Shown here piece by piece: positions 44,837-54,816 of a stretch of 64,000 bases of DNA (within the stretch, counting starts at the first letter, position 1; every line of letters starts with the position of its first letter). The translations under genes were made by a program, and so were the position numbers. Below the pieces are notes generated by a model, which was given only the letters and a program-made list of their open reading frames with translations, had not been told where the DNA came from and did no database searches. Source of the DNA: Mucilaginibacter robiniae (GTDB taxonomy: Bacteria > Bacteroidota > Bacteroidia > Sphingobacteriales > Sphingobacteriaceae); assembly GCF_012849215.1 (NCBI RefSeq), contig NZ_CP051682.1:4650001-4714000 (forward strand), read 5' to 3'.

Positions 44837-45367
44837 TTATTTTAATAAAGAATTTATAGCCTTAGCCGAATCCAGGTGCATTTGCATCTTTGGCAAATTT
44901 TCTTTTATAAAATTATCAATAGCGGCACTGGTATTATTACGTGAATCGCTAAACAGTTGCACAACTTTTTCATGGTCCATAACCATCATTTGCATATAAG
45001 CTTTATCAAAGGCGGCACCAGACAATTTTGATACACTATCAATTTTCATTTGATGTTCTTGGTTAGGACCTGAAGGTGTATTTACATACTTTTTATTAGC
45101 AATTTTGCTCAACTCCTCTCCCGCTTTCATATGGTCGGCAATCATCATTTTTGCAAAGCTAATTACTCGCGGGTTTTGAGATTTAGCTTGAGCCACATTA
45201 GCTGCCTTAATTTCGGTATTGCCAGCCTCGGTAGCTTGCTTAATAAAAGCAGCGCCTTCGTCATCTACCAGAGTTTTATCATTGTAGTTTTTTGCTTTTC
45301 TGTTATCATGGCAACCTGTAGCTGCTAATGTTAAGGCTAATGCACTCAGACAAATTATGTTTTTCAT
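44837..45367 (-). CDS. DUF4142 ferritin-like lipoprotein
   Basis: 176 residues with a lipoprotein signal (LALTLAATGC, Cys19). The body is a helical bundle: GAAFIKQATEAGNTEIKAANVAQ, SFAKMMIADHMKAGEELSKIA and AYMQMMVMDHEKVVQLFSDS, with the E-x-x-A, D-H-x-K and D-H-E-K-V pattern of DUF4142. Family members are exported ferritin-like bundles of unknown function, often tied to stress. The gene is transcribed towards the outer-membrane barrel gene but has its own unit. Confidence 0.9.
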   Translation of the reverse strand: MKNIICLSALALTLAATGCHDNRKAKNYNDKTLVDDEGAAFIKQATEAGNTEIKAANVAQAKSQNPRVISFAKMMIADHMKAGEELSKIANKKYVNTPSGPNQEHQMKIDSVSKLSGAAFDKAYMQMMVMDHEKVVQLFSDSRNNTSAAIDNFIKENLPKMQMHLDSAKAINSLLK

Positions 45368-45449
45368 AATGTTTTAGATGATTTTAGAGGTATTATCTGT
45401 CCTGATTAACAATAAAAATCAAGTCTGGTTTACACTATGCCCATAAAAC

Positions 45450-48056
45450 TTATACTAAGTTGCGCCCAGCATTAACAACACCATAAACTGTACGAATAAC
45501 CAGCTTACTATAAGTATCTTTTAATTCTTTGTCTTCTGTTTGGTTTAATCTATTTAATGCAAAGTGTTGTATAATAACCAGCGGTAGAACAATACGCTCG
45601 CGGGTAGCAATTGAACGTTTTTCAATTGGATAATCTTGCATCAGCTCTTTAGTACCGGTGAGCTCTAACAGCAGCGCTTTAGTTAAATCAAATTCTTGTT
45701 TTAACATAGTCCAAAAAGTGCCGTATTGCTCGTCTTGCGCCAAATGGGCTGTAATACGGAAATCAGCTTTTGACATAGACATCATACAATTATCTATCAT
45801 GGTTTTAAAGAAACCTGATGATTTGTATAAATCAACAACCTCTTGCCATTTACCAGTTTCCTTCATTTTTTGTAAAGCAGTGCCTACACCGTAAAAACCA
45901 GGGATGTTTTGTTTAAGTTGGCTCCATGAAGTTACAAAGCTTATTGCTCTTAAATCTTCCAATTTTAAAGGCGCATCACCATTACGCTTGGTAGGCCGGC
46001 TACTGATATTGGCATTTGGTAGTAACTTAAGCGGACTTAAATTTTCCAAATACTGGGTAAACATTGGGTGATGTCGTAAATCCATAAACAAACGATAGCT
46101 TTCATCAGCCATTTCCGCAATTAATCGTTTATGGTTTTCATCTAATAAATCATGATGCTCAGGGTGCAAAGCCGATGTAATACCAGCATTCACTAATTGC
46201 TCAATATTAAATTTAGCTGTTTCTACCGAGCCGTATTGTGAGCTAACGGTTTGCCCTTGTATGGTGAGCTGAATATGATCATTAGCAATTTCTTTACCCA
46301 TAGCTGCATAAAAGCGGTGTGTTTTGCCACCACCACGTGCCGGAGGCCCACCTCTCCCATCAAAAAATGCTAATTCAATACCATACTCCTTAGTGATGGC
46401 AGTCAGTTCAACTTTGGCTTGGTAAATAGACCAGTTAGCTGTTAGGTAGCCACCATCTTTTGTACTGTCTGAAAAGCCCAGCATAATCATTTGCCGATTG
46501 CCCCGAAGTTTCAGATGCTCTTGGTAGTATGGATGCGTATAAAGCTTTTTCATTACGGCAGCTGCATTTTTCAAGTCGTTTACCGTTTCAAATAGCGGCA
46601 TGAAGTCGATATACAGCTCCTCTTTTTTCCAACCACTCCATAAAAACAGTTGCATCAACTGTAATATGTCTGACGCTTCCTGGCAATTACTGATAATAAA
46701 GCGATGGCAGGCTTTTTCGCCATTATGCTGTTGTATGGTGTGCGTGAGCCTGATGGTACATAATGTATCCTTTATCATAGCCTCATCACTCTTATCGCTA
46801 ACATCGTCGCCGCCTAACTGACAAGCATAATCCACTTCATTAAAGCTGATGGTTGTTAGCTTTTCATCTTCTGGTAAATTATCATACTCTGTTGTAACAC
46901 CATTAAAAAGTTCAGGCTGTTGTAGTCCGTAATCATATACTTTGCGTAAAATGCGGCTATCCTGCCGAATGTCGAGTGTAGCAAAATAGCAGCCGTATAA
47001 TTTAATCTTTAATGCTAAATCATCAATCAGGTCAACAAAAATGCCGTAGTTTTCATCTATAAGCTTGTGCTTAATTTGTTGTAGCAAATCAAGCATGTCA
47101 TTTTGCAAATTACCTGCATCAGGTTTTGGGCTAAAAGCATTTTCATAAAGCAGGCTCTCCAATTGGTGCATTGGTTCTTCTACGCCCCTGAAGGTGATAC
47201 GACGTTTTAATACACGAAAATCGCGGTAATAACATCTGAATATAATTTGCCTTAATGTAGCTGCTACGGTTTGCGTAGAATTGGTTCTTACATTTGGGTT
47301 GCCATCACGATCGCCTCCAGGCCAAAAACCCAACTCAAAAATCGGATTAGGAATATCATCAATATCGAATACTTCCGCTAAACGGGTTTTTATAGAGGCT
47401 AATGCATAATAAAAGGTATTCTCCATGAACCAAATCAGGCTACGAGCTTCATCAATCGGTGTTGGGGATGTTTTATTGAAAAAAGGAGTTTTACCTAATT
47501 GTTGCAGCAGCAGGTTAATGTCATTGATATCATTGTGCTTCAATGCATCAATTAAATCGGTCATGATACCGAGTACCGTACTTGGATAAAATTGGGTTGG
47601 ATGCGCAGTTAGCACCAATCTTAATGAAAAATTCTTTAGCTTTTCACTGATTTTGGCACGTAAGCTATCATCAGCAGTGGCTTGCTGTATCAAGTTCTGT
47701 AATGTACCAGTATCTTCAGGCCGATTAAGCTTGCTAAATGAAGAATCTTCAATAGCATCAAATAGTACCACCTGGCGCTCTATATATTGTATAAAGCGGA
47801 ACAAACGATTGATATGCTCACGTTCATCGGTGTTGGGTACATATTCTTCAAAAAATGATTCAATAATTTCCGATGGTGATTTGAGCTTAGCGGTTTCCTT
47901 TTCACAAAATGAGCTAAAGAAAGGCAACAGAATGCCGGTATCTTTAACCTGATAAAACGGAAGCGTTAAAAATAAGCTGTTATACAACTCGAACCGGGTA
48001 ATCACCTCCTGATTAAAAATATGCTCTCTGTGGGTTAATTGTGCTGCTGCAGACAT
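45450..48056 (-). CDS. ppc: Phosphoenolpyruvate carboxylase
   Basis: 868 residues. LVLTAHPTQFYPST gives the catalytic His region, GGDRDGNPNV, MIMLGFSDSTKDGGYLTANW and FFDGRGGPPARGGGKTHRF (the Gly-rich and catalytic Arg loop) are diagnostic. The C-terminus ends RTVYGVVNAGRNLV, where many enzymes have a conserved R-N-T-G. It carboxylates phosphoenolpyruvate to oxaloacetate to refill the TCA cycle. Transcribed alone, divergent from the FUSC gene. Confidence 0.96.
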   Translation of the reverse strand: MSAAAQLTHREHIFNQEVITRFELYNSLFLTLPFYQVKDTGILLPFFSSFCEKETAKLKSPSEIIESFFEEYVPNTDEREHINRLFRFIQYIERQVVLFDAIEDSSFSKLNRPEDTGTLQNLIQQATADDSLRAKISEKLKNFSLRLVLTAHPTQFYPSTVLGIMTDLIDALKHNDINDINLLLQQLGKTPFFNKTSPTPIDEARSLIWFMENTFYYALASIKTRLAEVFDIDDIPNPIFELGFWPGGDRDGNPNVRTNSTQTVAATLRQIIFRCYYRDFRVLKRRITFRGVEEPMHQLESLLYENAFSPKPDAGNLQNDMLDLLQQIKHKLIDENYGIFVDLIDDLALKIKLYGCYFATLDIRQDSRILRKVYDYGLQQPELFNGVTTEYDNLPEDEKLTTISFNEVDYACQLGGDDVSDKSDEAMIKDTLCTIRLTHTIQQHNGEKACHRFIISNCQEASDILQLMQLFLWSGWKKEELYIDFMPLFETVNDLKNAAAVMKKLYTHPYYQEHLKLRGNRQMIMLGFSDSTKDGGYLTANWSIYQAKVELTAITKEYGIELAFFDGRGGPPARGGGKTHRFYAAMGKEIANDHIQLTIQGQTVSSQYGSVETAKFNIEQLVNAGITSALHPEHHDLLDENHKRLIAEMADESYRLFMDLRHHPMFTQYLENLSPLKLLPNANISSRPTKRNGDAPLKLEDLRAISFVTSWSQLKQNIPGFYGVGTALQKMKETGKWQEVVDLYKSSGFFKTMIDNCMMSMSKADFRITAHLAQDEQYGTFWTMLKQEFDLTKALLLELTGTKELMQDYPIEKRSIATRERIVLPLVIIQHFALNRLNQTEDKELKDTYSKLVIRTVYGVVNAGRNLV

Positions 48057-48204
48057 GTATATATCACGTAAATGTGTAAACGCTAACTTTAAACAAGCGC
48101 GCTATAATATTCCGGTTAAAAAATCAAAGTACCAAACTCTGTTGATATTTTATGAGTTATGCTATTTGATTCTTTATGCTTAACATACAGCAAGGGGATT
48201 TGTG

Positions 48205-48212
48205 TACTTTTG
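48205..48212 (+). promoter_or_regulatory. Bacteroidota -7 promoter element (TACTTTTG)
   Basis: Exact TAnnTTTG match, 22 bases before the ATG at 48235. A GTG at 48202 that would extend the next protein by 11 residues overlaps this box, which supports the ATG at 48235. Confidence 0.6.
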
Positions 48213-48234
48213 CTCATTAATTTTTCAGTTATAC

Positions 48235-50421
48235 ATGCCTTTACACAGCCGCGAAATAAAAAGCTTTTTTTTTAGTCAGTATTTTTCTGATGGGCTGCGT
48301 ATTAGTATGGGCTTGTTGCTGCCAGCTGTAGTGTTTGCACAGTTCGGCATGCTGGCAACCGGAGTAACATTGTCTTTAGGTGCGGCCTGCATGAGTGTGA
48401 TTGATAACCCAGGACCAGCCATACACAAGCGTAATGCTATGCTGATCGGCAACCTGGTGGTATTTTTTATCACTTTAATTACTGGCTTTGCACGTTATAA
48501 CTTATGGGTGCTTGGCGCGGAAATTACTTTCTTTTTTTTCCTATTTTCTATTCTGATTATTTATGGCAACAGAGCTGGTAATGTAGGTTCGGCAGGCGTG
48601 CTGGCTATTATTTTTACTATGGATAAAGCTTTGCCAGTTAATGCAATACTCCCCTTTTGCTTAACGGTATCAGCTGGTGGTATATGGTACATGGCCATGA
48701 GCCTACTGTTTTTTGGTATACGGCCATACCGCGCCGCCCAGCAGGCTCTCGGTGAAAATATACGCGATGTTGTAAATTATTTACGTACTAAATCTGACTT
48801 CTATCTTTCTCAAACCGATCTTGATGCGAACTACCGTAAGCTCATATCCCAGCAAATACTGGTAAGCCAGCATCAGGATGCTGTACGTGAACTACTGTTC
48901 AAAAGCCGTTTAGTGGTTAGAGAATCTACCAATTACAGCCGTATGCTGCTGTTAACCTTTGTAGATTTAGTGGATTTGTTCGAGCAGATTATGGCTACAC
49001 ACTACGATTACAGCCATATGCACGAACAATACGGTCATACAGGTATATTGGAAGATATTGGCCATCTGCTACATCGTATGGGCGATGAACTGGACAATGT
49101 TGGCTATGCGGTTCTCTCCAATACCTCTTATGATTCTATTAAAAGGTTTGATGCTGATTTAGAGCAACTGAAAACTAAGATTGACGCCATTGGCGCAACC
49201 ACTCCGCCCACGGCAAATATGGTCTTGAAAAAAGTGCTCATTAATTTGCGTGACTTAAGCCAGAAGATAGTAAATATTGCTAATTATCACACTATCCGGT
49301 CTTCCAAAAAGCTTATTGACAATCCTAACGAGGTTGATTATGCCCGCTTTGTATCCCATCAGGATTTTTCGCCGCAGGTGTTAATCAATAATTTAAGTTT
49401 TAAATCCTCAGCTTTTCGATTTGCTTTACGGGTATCCCTGGTATCATTGCTAGGGTTAATTATCACAAAATCCAGTGCTTTACTCTATTTAATTCATAGT
49501 GTAACGGGCAAGCAGGTTGCGTTCGGGCAGCATAGCTATTGGGTACTCTTAACCATTATTGTGATTTTGAAACCTGCGTACAGCTTATCCAAGCAACGTA
49601 ACTTCCAACGTTTGGTGGGTACAATTGTAGGCGGCTTAATTGGAGTGGCTATACTAACCTTAGTGCATAATGGTACAGCTCAGGTTATAATTTTAGCCAT
49701 ACTGATGATTGGTGCCTACAGCTTTATCCGCATCAATTACATTGTCAGCATCATGTTCATGACGCCTTACGTACTTATTTTGTTCAAGTTTTTAGGTGTT
49801 GGCCATTTAAACGTGGCTGAAGAGCGTATTTTAGATACCATTATCGGTTCGGTAATTGCATTTGCCGCCAGCTACCTGGTGTTTCCAACCTGGGAATCGG
49901 AACAACTGAAAATAGCTATGCGCGATGTGATTACTGCTAATGTAAATTACCTGATTAAGATTGCAGAAAATATTACAGGGATAGCTGTAAGCGCCACTAA
50001 TTACAAATTGGCTCGTAAAGACGTTTATATTAAATCTGCTGAGCTGGCAGGTGCTTTCGAGCGTATGAACTCTGAGCCTAAAGCACGGCAGATTAAAAAC
50101 AAGGATGTACATAAATTTGTGGTGCTGAATCATATTTTGTCTTCATACATCGCCACTATAGCTTCAGGGTTATCAGGCAAAGAACTGCATAAAACACGCC
50201 CCGAAAACTTAAAAATGGTTAAGCGAAGTATTAATGTATTAAATGACACAGCTCGAAAACTGGGTGGAACGGCTATTGAATTTATTGGTGATAAGCCCAT
50301 TGTAGCTGCACAGGAGCAATCCGAACTTTCGGGAGATGAAACATTGCTGAAGGACCAGTTAGGTTTTATTAATAAAATCAGTACAGATGTAGCAAAAGTA
50401 TCTGACGATTATTTAAAATAA
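48235..50421 (+). CDS. FUSC/YccS-like membrane protein
   Basis: 728 residues from MPLHSREIKSFFFSQYF. Two clusters of membrane segments (about 20-165 and 390-540) flank cytoplasmic helical regions, the plan of FUSC proteins (YccS, YhfK, AaeB). Conserved pieces are LGAACMSVIDNPGPAIHKRN in the first half and KQVAFGQHSYWVLLTIIVILKP followed by GTIVGGLIGVAIL in the second. They are thought to export aromatic acids or other small molecules. Divergent from ppc. Confidence 0.85.
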   Translation: MPLHSREIKSFFFSQYFSDGLRISMGLLLPAVVFAQFGMLATGVTLSLGAACMSVIDNPGPAIHKRNAMLIGNLVVFFITLITGFARYNLWVLGAEITFFFFLFSILIIYGNRAGNVGSAGVLAIIFTMDKALPVNAILPFCLTVSAGGIWYMAMSLLFFGIRPYRAAQQALGENIRDVVNYLRTKSDFYLSQTDLDANYRKLISQQILVSQHQDAVRELLFKSRLVVRESTNYSRMLLLTFVDLVDLFEQIMATHYDYSHMHEQYGHTGILEDIGHLLHRMGDELDNVGYAVLSNTSYDSIKRFDADLEQLKTKIDAIGATTPPTANMVLKKVLINLRDLSQKIVNIANYHTIRSSKKLIDNPNEVDYARFVSHQDFSPQVLINNLSFKSSAFRFALRVSLVSLLGLIITKSSALLYLIHSVTGKQVAFGQHSYWVLLTIIVILKPAYSLSKQRNFQRLVGTIVGGLIGVAILTLVHNGTAQVIILAILMIGAYSFIRINYIVSIMFMTPYVLILFKFLGVGHLNVAEERILDTIIGSVIAFAASYLVFPTWESEQLKIAMRDVITANVNYLIKIAENITGIAVSATNYKLARKDVYIKSAELAGAFERMNSEPKARQIKNKDVHKFVVLNHILSSYIATIASGLSGKELHKTRPENLKMVKRSINVLNDTARKLGGTAIEFIGDKPIVAAQEQSELSGDETLLKDQLGFINKISTDVAKVSDDYLK

Positions 50422-50591
50422 TCTGTTTAAGTGTCTACTCATATGCTCGATTACTCCAATTGAATATAAGTATTCATCAGGGAATTTATAGCTTTTTACC
50501 AGCTACTATTCCTTTATTCCTTCTCGTATCTCGATGAATTCCTGTCGCTGCTAAATGCCTACAAAATATTTACCGTTCAGCTCTTGTATTT

Positions 50592-50611
50592 TAAACTAAA
50601 TATTTAGTTTA
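50592..50611. promoter_or_regulatory. Perfect 20-bp palindrome upstream of a barrel protein gene
   Basis: TAAACTAAATATTTAGTTTA is its own reverse complement. It lies 85 bases before the ATG at 50697 in a 275-base intergenic region and could be an operator or a weak hairpin. AT richness makes chance symmetry possible. Confidence 0.4.
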
Positions 50612-50696
50612 TTTGCGAAGGCATTGTTAAATTTTGTTAATTTATAATTATGCCTGAAAAATAATTATACTTTAGTAGCTCAACCTTATTGCTCGC

Positions 50697-53498
50697 ATGA
50701 AAATTCCTCTACTCACCACAATTTTTCTGTGTTTATTTAAATTCTTAACGTTTGCGCAATCACCGTATTCTATTAAAGGTGCAGTTATCGACTCCGCATC
50801 GCACCAGAAAATGGAAAACGCTACTATTTGTGTGCTAAATGCTAAAGACTCTACCCTATTTAAGTTTACACGCGCCACAGCTGACGGTAGTTTCGCCATC
50901 CAAAACTTAAATAAAGGGAAATTCATTCTGCTCATTAGCTATCCGAAATATGCCGATTATGTAGAGCACTTTAATTTGGATTCAGCTAAAACCAGTGCTG
51001 ATTTTGGTAAGCTAAACATGATACTGAAATCAAAATTGCTGGCCGATGTAATTATTAAAGCGGAAAGAGCCGCCATAAAGATTAAAGGTGATACTACTGA
51101 ATACAATGCTGGCAACTTTAAAATACAACCCAATGCCAAGGTAGAAGATTTATTAAAGCAGCTTCCTGGTATACAGGTAGATAAAGATGGTAAGATTACA
51201 GCCCAAGGGCAAACCGTGAATAAGGTTTTGGTGGATGGTGAAGAGTTTTTTGGCGATGATCCTACACTAGTTACTAAAAACTTACGTGCGGATATGGTTG
51301 ATAAAGTGCAATTGTATGATAAAAAAAGCGATCAGGCGGCATTTACAGGTGTTGATGACGGGCAAAAAACAAAAACCATCAATATAAAGCTGAAAGAAGA
51401 TAAGAAGAACGGTTATTTTGGTAAAGTAGATGGTGGTGTGGGTACCAACAAATATTACCAAACGCAAGCCATGTTCAATGCCTTTAAAGGTAAGCAAAAA
51501 TTTTCGGCTTATGGTACTTTAGCGAACACCGGGAAAACCGGGTTAGGCTGGGAAGATGCCAATAAATACGGAACATCAGGGGGCAATGTTGAACTAATGG
51601 ATGGCGGCGGTATAGCCATTTATTTCGATGGCGGGCAAGATGATTTAGATTCTTTTGATGGCCGTTACAACGGTGAAGGTATTCCAACGGCCAGAACCGG
51701 AGGGGTACATTATGATAGTAAATGGAACAGCGATAAGGAATCCATAAACGCAAACTACAAAATTGGCTCATTAGGAGTAACTGGTACCAAGAATACGTTA
51801 ACGCAAAATACGTTACCATCAGGTATCATTAACAGCAATAACGACCAGGCTTTCGACAACTACATGTTCAGACAGAAGCTGGATGCAACTTACTCTGTTA
51901 AGCTGGATACTAGCTCAACATTGAAATTTATTGTAGATGGTACAGTGAAGAACAGTAAAACGCGTAACGATTATAATGCTACCAGCGTGCGTGGCAATGG
52001 TGTACTATTAAACCAGAACAAACGGAGTGTTGATAATGATGTAGATGGTAAAATATTTCATGCAAATGGTTTATGGACAAAGAAGTTTAAAAAAGTTGGG
52101 CGTACGGTATCATTAACTGTTGATGAACTTTATAACGAAAGTGATGCTCATGGTTATTTAAAATCTAACATCAAATATTACGATACAACTGGTGTTCAGA
52201 GCAGTTCGCAAATAACAGATCAGTATAAAACCAATAAAATCAGAAGCTCAGTTCTAAAAAGTAATTTGGCATATTCTGAACCTTTAGCCAAAAACTTTGC
52301 AGCAGTAATCAACTATGGCTTTAGTTTAAACAATAGTAGTGCTGATCGTGAGTCATACAACCAATCAGCACCTGGGCAATATAACTCATTGGATACTACC
52401 TTGAGTAATAATTATAAGTTCAACCAAGTGTATAATGAAGGCGGAGCCATCTTTAACTACAACAATAAAAAGAAAACCATATTTAGCTTTGGTACTAAAG
52501 TGGCCGCTGTAAATTACAAGCAGGTAAACGAATACACTAACAGTATTTATAAACGCAGCTTTATCAATTGGAACCCGCAGGCTACCTACCAGTATAAATT
52601 TACCAAGCAAAGCTCTATCCGTATAGCATATTCCGGCAGCACCATACAACCTACTATAGATCAGTTACAACCTGTGCGGGTAAATACTGACCCTCTGAAT
52701 ATAACTGTTGGTAACCCGAACTTAAAACCATCATTCAGAAATCAGTTTAACTTTAGCTATAGTTCTTATAAAGTATTAACGGATCAGTATATTGGCTTGT
52801 ATGGTAATTACAGCTTTACTTCCAACCCTATAGTAAGCAACACGCTTACTGACTCTGCCGGTAGAAGTACCTACCAGTCGGTAAACATGGGTAGTAAGCA
52901 ATCTACCAACTTTTATTTATCAGCTTATTTAAGCAGAAAAATAAAAGCATTGAGTGTTAACATGGGGCTAAACGCTTCTACCAACGGTAACACCTCATAC
53001 AACTATGCGAACAATGCACTGAATATGTCTAAGTCTATCAACTATTCGGCAAGTTTGTACGCCTCTAAATACAAAGAGAAAAAATACGATGCTTATGTTT
53101 CTTTTGGTCCATCCTATACTATCAGCCAGTCATCCTTACAAAGCGTTAATAATAACGGATATGGTTTGAATGGTGATGCCAATTTTAACTTCTACTTACC
53201 GGGTAAGTTCCAGGTGGGTTCAGATGCTAATTATCAATACCGCGCCAAAACAGAATCATTCAATCAGGATTTTCAACGTGTAACCATTAACGCCCGAGTA
53301 GCAAAAACCTTCTTCAAGCAAGATAATGTAAAGCTTACCTTATCTGCTTATGATTTACTGAACCAGAATAAAGGTTTTGACCGAAGTGCTCAAAGCAACT
53401 TGCTTACACAAACCACTTATACTAACATCAGAAGATATTTTATGCTTTCATTGAGCTGGGACTTTAACAAAATGGGTGGTACTACTGCTAAAAAATAA
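50697..53498 (+). CDS. Outer-membrane beta-barrel protein, TonB-receptor-like
   Basis: 933 residues. A signal peptide (LLTTIFLCLFKFLTFAQ) is followed by a carboxypeptidase-regulatory-like domain (YSIKGAVIDSASHQKMENAT, about 22-100), a plug-like part (VEDLLKQLPGIQVDKDGKI, GQTVNKVLVDGEEFFGDDP) and a long beta-barrel ending SLSWDFNKM. These are the features of the outer-membrane beta-barrel family 3 proteins related to SusC receptors but without SusD. The GLPGLI gene follows after five bases, a common pairing in Bacteroidota. Role: likely import or assembly at the outer membrane. Confidence 0.9.
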   Translation: MKIPLLTTIFLCLFKFLTFAQSPYSIKGAVIDSASHQKMENATICVLNAKDSTLFKFTRATADGSFAIQNLNKGKFILLISYPKYADYVEHFNLDSAKTSADFGKLNMILKSKLLADVIIKAERAAIKIKGDTTEYNAGNFKIQPNAKVEDLLKQLPGIQVDKDGKITAQGQTVNKVLVDGEEFFGDDPTLVTKNLRADMVDKVQLYDKKSDQAAFTGVDDGQKTKTINIKLKEDKKNGYFGKVDGGVGTNKYYQTQAMFNAFKGKQKFSAYGTLANTGKTGLGWEDANKYGTSGGNVELMDGGGIAIYFDGGQDDLDSFDGRYNGEGIPTARTGGVHYDSKWNSDKESINANYKIGSLGVTGTKNTLTQNTLPSGIINSNNDQAFDNYMFRQKLDATYSVKLDTSSTLKFIVDGTVKNSKTRNDYNATSVRGNGVLLNQNKRSVDNDVDGKIFHANGLWTKKFKKVGRTVSLTVDELYNESDAHGYLKSNIKYYDTTGVQSSSQITDQYKTNKIRSSVLKSNLAYSEPLAKNFAAVINYGFSLNNSSADRESYNQSAPGQYNSLDTTLSNNYKFNQVYNEGGAIFNYNNKKKTIFSFGTKVAAVNYKQVNEYTNSIYKRSFINWNPQATYQYKFTKQSSIRIAYSGSTIQPTIDQLQPVRVNTDPLNITVGNPNLKPSFRNQFNFSYSSYKVLTDQYIGLYGNYSFTSNPIVSNTLTDSAGRSTYQSVNMGSKQSTNFYLSAYLSRKIKALSVNMGLNASTNGNTSYNYANNALNMSKSINYSASLYASKYKEKKYDAYVSFGPSYTISQSSLQSVNNNGYGLNGDANFNFYLPGKFQVGSDANYQYRAKTESFNQDFQRVTINARVAKTFFKQDNVKLTLSAYDLLNQNKGFDRSAQSNLLTQTTYTNIRRYFMLSLSWDFNKMGGTTAKK

Positions 53499-53503
53499 CT
53501 TGT

Positions 53504-54283
53504 ATGAAATACCTTATCAGTTTGTTCACGATTTCTTGTTTGCTGCTTAGCGAAGTTAGCTATGCTCAAACTAATAAAAGGTTTACAAAAGAAGGCAGTG
53601 TTGAGTTTGAAAAAACAGTCAACATGTTTGCTTTGATTGCTAAAACCATTAATAAAGAAAATGAAAGTTTTATGCAGCAGGCATTTGATGCTTATAAAAA
53701 ATCAAAGCCGCAGTTTGTAAAGCTTAAAAGCACTTTAACCTTCGGTAACAATCAAACGCTGTTTGCACCTGTGGCAAATAATGAAAGTGCAGAAGGTGCC
53801 TTTGGCGATAACCCGATGGTTGGTCAGAATAACATTACTTACACCAACCTATCAACCAATACTAGTGCCACCCAGAAAACAGTATTTGAAGAGAAGTTTT
53901 TGGTAAAAGACACCGTGCGCAAAATCAAGTGGAAAATCACTGATGAGGTGCGTGATATTGCCGGCTACTCTTGCCGTAGGGCTAATGCTTTAATTATGGA
54001 TTCTGTTTATGTTGTAGCTTTTTACACAGATGAAATCCCGGTATCTGGCGGACCAGAATCTTTTACAGGCTTGCCCGGTATGATTTTAGGCGTAGCACTT
54101 CCGCATGAAAATATTACTTGGTTTGCTACCAAAGTAACTGACCAGACTATAGCTGCTAATATCATTAAACCACCGGTAAAAGGCAAACCTGTTGATAATA
54201 AACAGCTACAAGCTACCTTCAAATCTGTTATGAAAGATTGGGGTAATTATTCGCAAATTGCATTGAAAGCGTTTCTATTATAA
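53504..54283 (+). CDS. GLPGLI-family protein
   Basis: 259 residues with a signal peptide (ISLFTISCLLLSEVSYAQ). The family mark is GGPESFTGLPGMILGVALPHENI near 187-209, and IKWKITDEVRDIAGYSCRRANA precedes it, as is usual. GLPGLI proteins are nearly always next to large outer-membrane barrel proteins; a role as an accessory or ligand of the barrel is an inference. Here it is five bases after that partner. Confidence 0.93.
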   Translation: MKYLISLFTISCLLLSEVSYAQTNKRFTKEGSVEFEKTVNMFALIAKTINKENESFMQQAFDAYKKSKPQFVKLKSTLTFGNNQTLFAPVANNESAEGAFGDNPMVGQNNITYTNLSTNTSATQKTVFEEKFLVKDTVRKIKWKITDEVRDIAGYSCRRANALIMDSVYVVAFYTDEIPVSGGPESFTGLPGMILGVALPHENITWFATKVTDQTIAANIIKPPVKGKPVDNKQLQATFKSVMKDWGNYSQIALKAFLL

Positions 54284-54395
54284 GCTGGTTTATTAACGTT
54301 TTATGATAAAAGTATATTTTATTGCTGCTTAGTCCCAACTATGTGGCTGTTCTAAATGTTGCTTATAAATTGTTTACTAACTAAGCTAATTACTC

Positions 54396-54770
54396 ATGAT
54401 TAAAGCATATCAACTTTATACAGATACCGACGGGCACTCCTATTTTCGTACAGGTAATATATCGCAAACTGTAATTAGTAAAGCGGAATCTATCCGTTTT
54501 CAGGAATCTCCTCCGGGTTCGGTATATGATTGGCATCCGGCACCAACACAGCAGTTCGTCATTAACTTGTGTGGCACACTGGAGTTTACCACGTTTAAGG
54601 GAGAAACTTTTATATTAAAGCCTGGTGAAGTGTTGCTGGCACAAGATACTACCGGAAGTGGCCATAAATGGCGGTTAATTGATGATAGCCCTTGGCAAAG
54701 AGCGTATGTGGTATTCAGTCCAGATACGGAGTTGAGCTTTGTGCCACAAGGAAAGGTAGAGGATGTTTAA
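54396..54770 (+). CDS. Cupin-fold hypothetical protein
   Basis: 124 residues, soluble. DWHPAPTQQFVINLCGTLEFTTFKGETFILKPGEVLLAQDTTGSGHKW shows the cupin motif with G-x-x-x-F, P-G-E and a late His, a short single-domain beta-barrel. Substrate and metal are unknown. It lies 112 bases after the GLPGLI gene in the same direction. Confidence 0.8.
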   Translation: MIKAYQLYTDTDGHSYFRTGNISQTVISKAESIRFQESPPGSVYDWHPAPTQQFVINLCGTLEFTTFKGETFILKPGEVLLAQDTTGSGHKWRLIDDSPWQRAYVVFSPDTELSFVPQGKVEDV

Positions 54771-54816
54771 TTCTCAACTTCTTTTTGTATAAGAACCTTA
54801 AAAAAGCTGTATTAGC

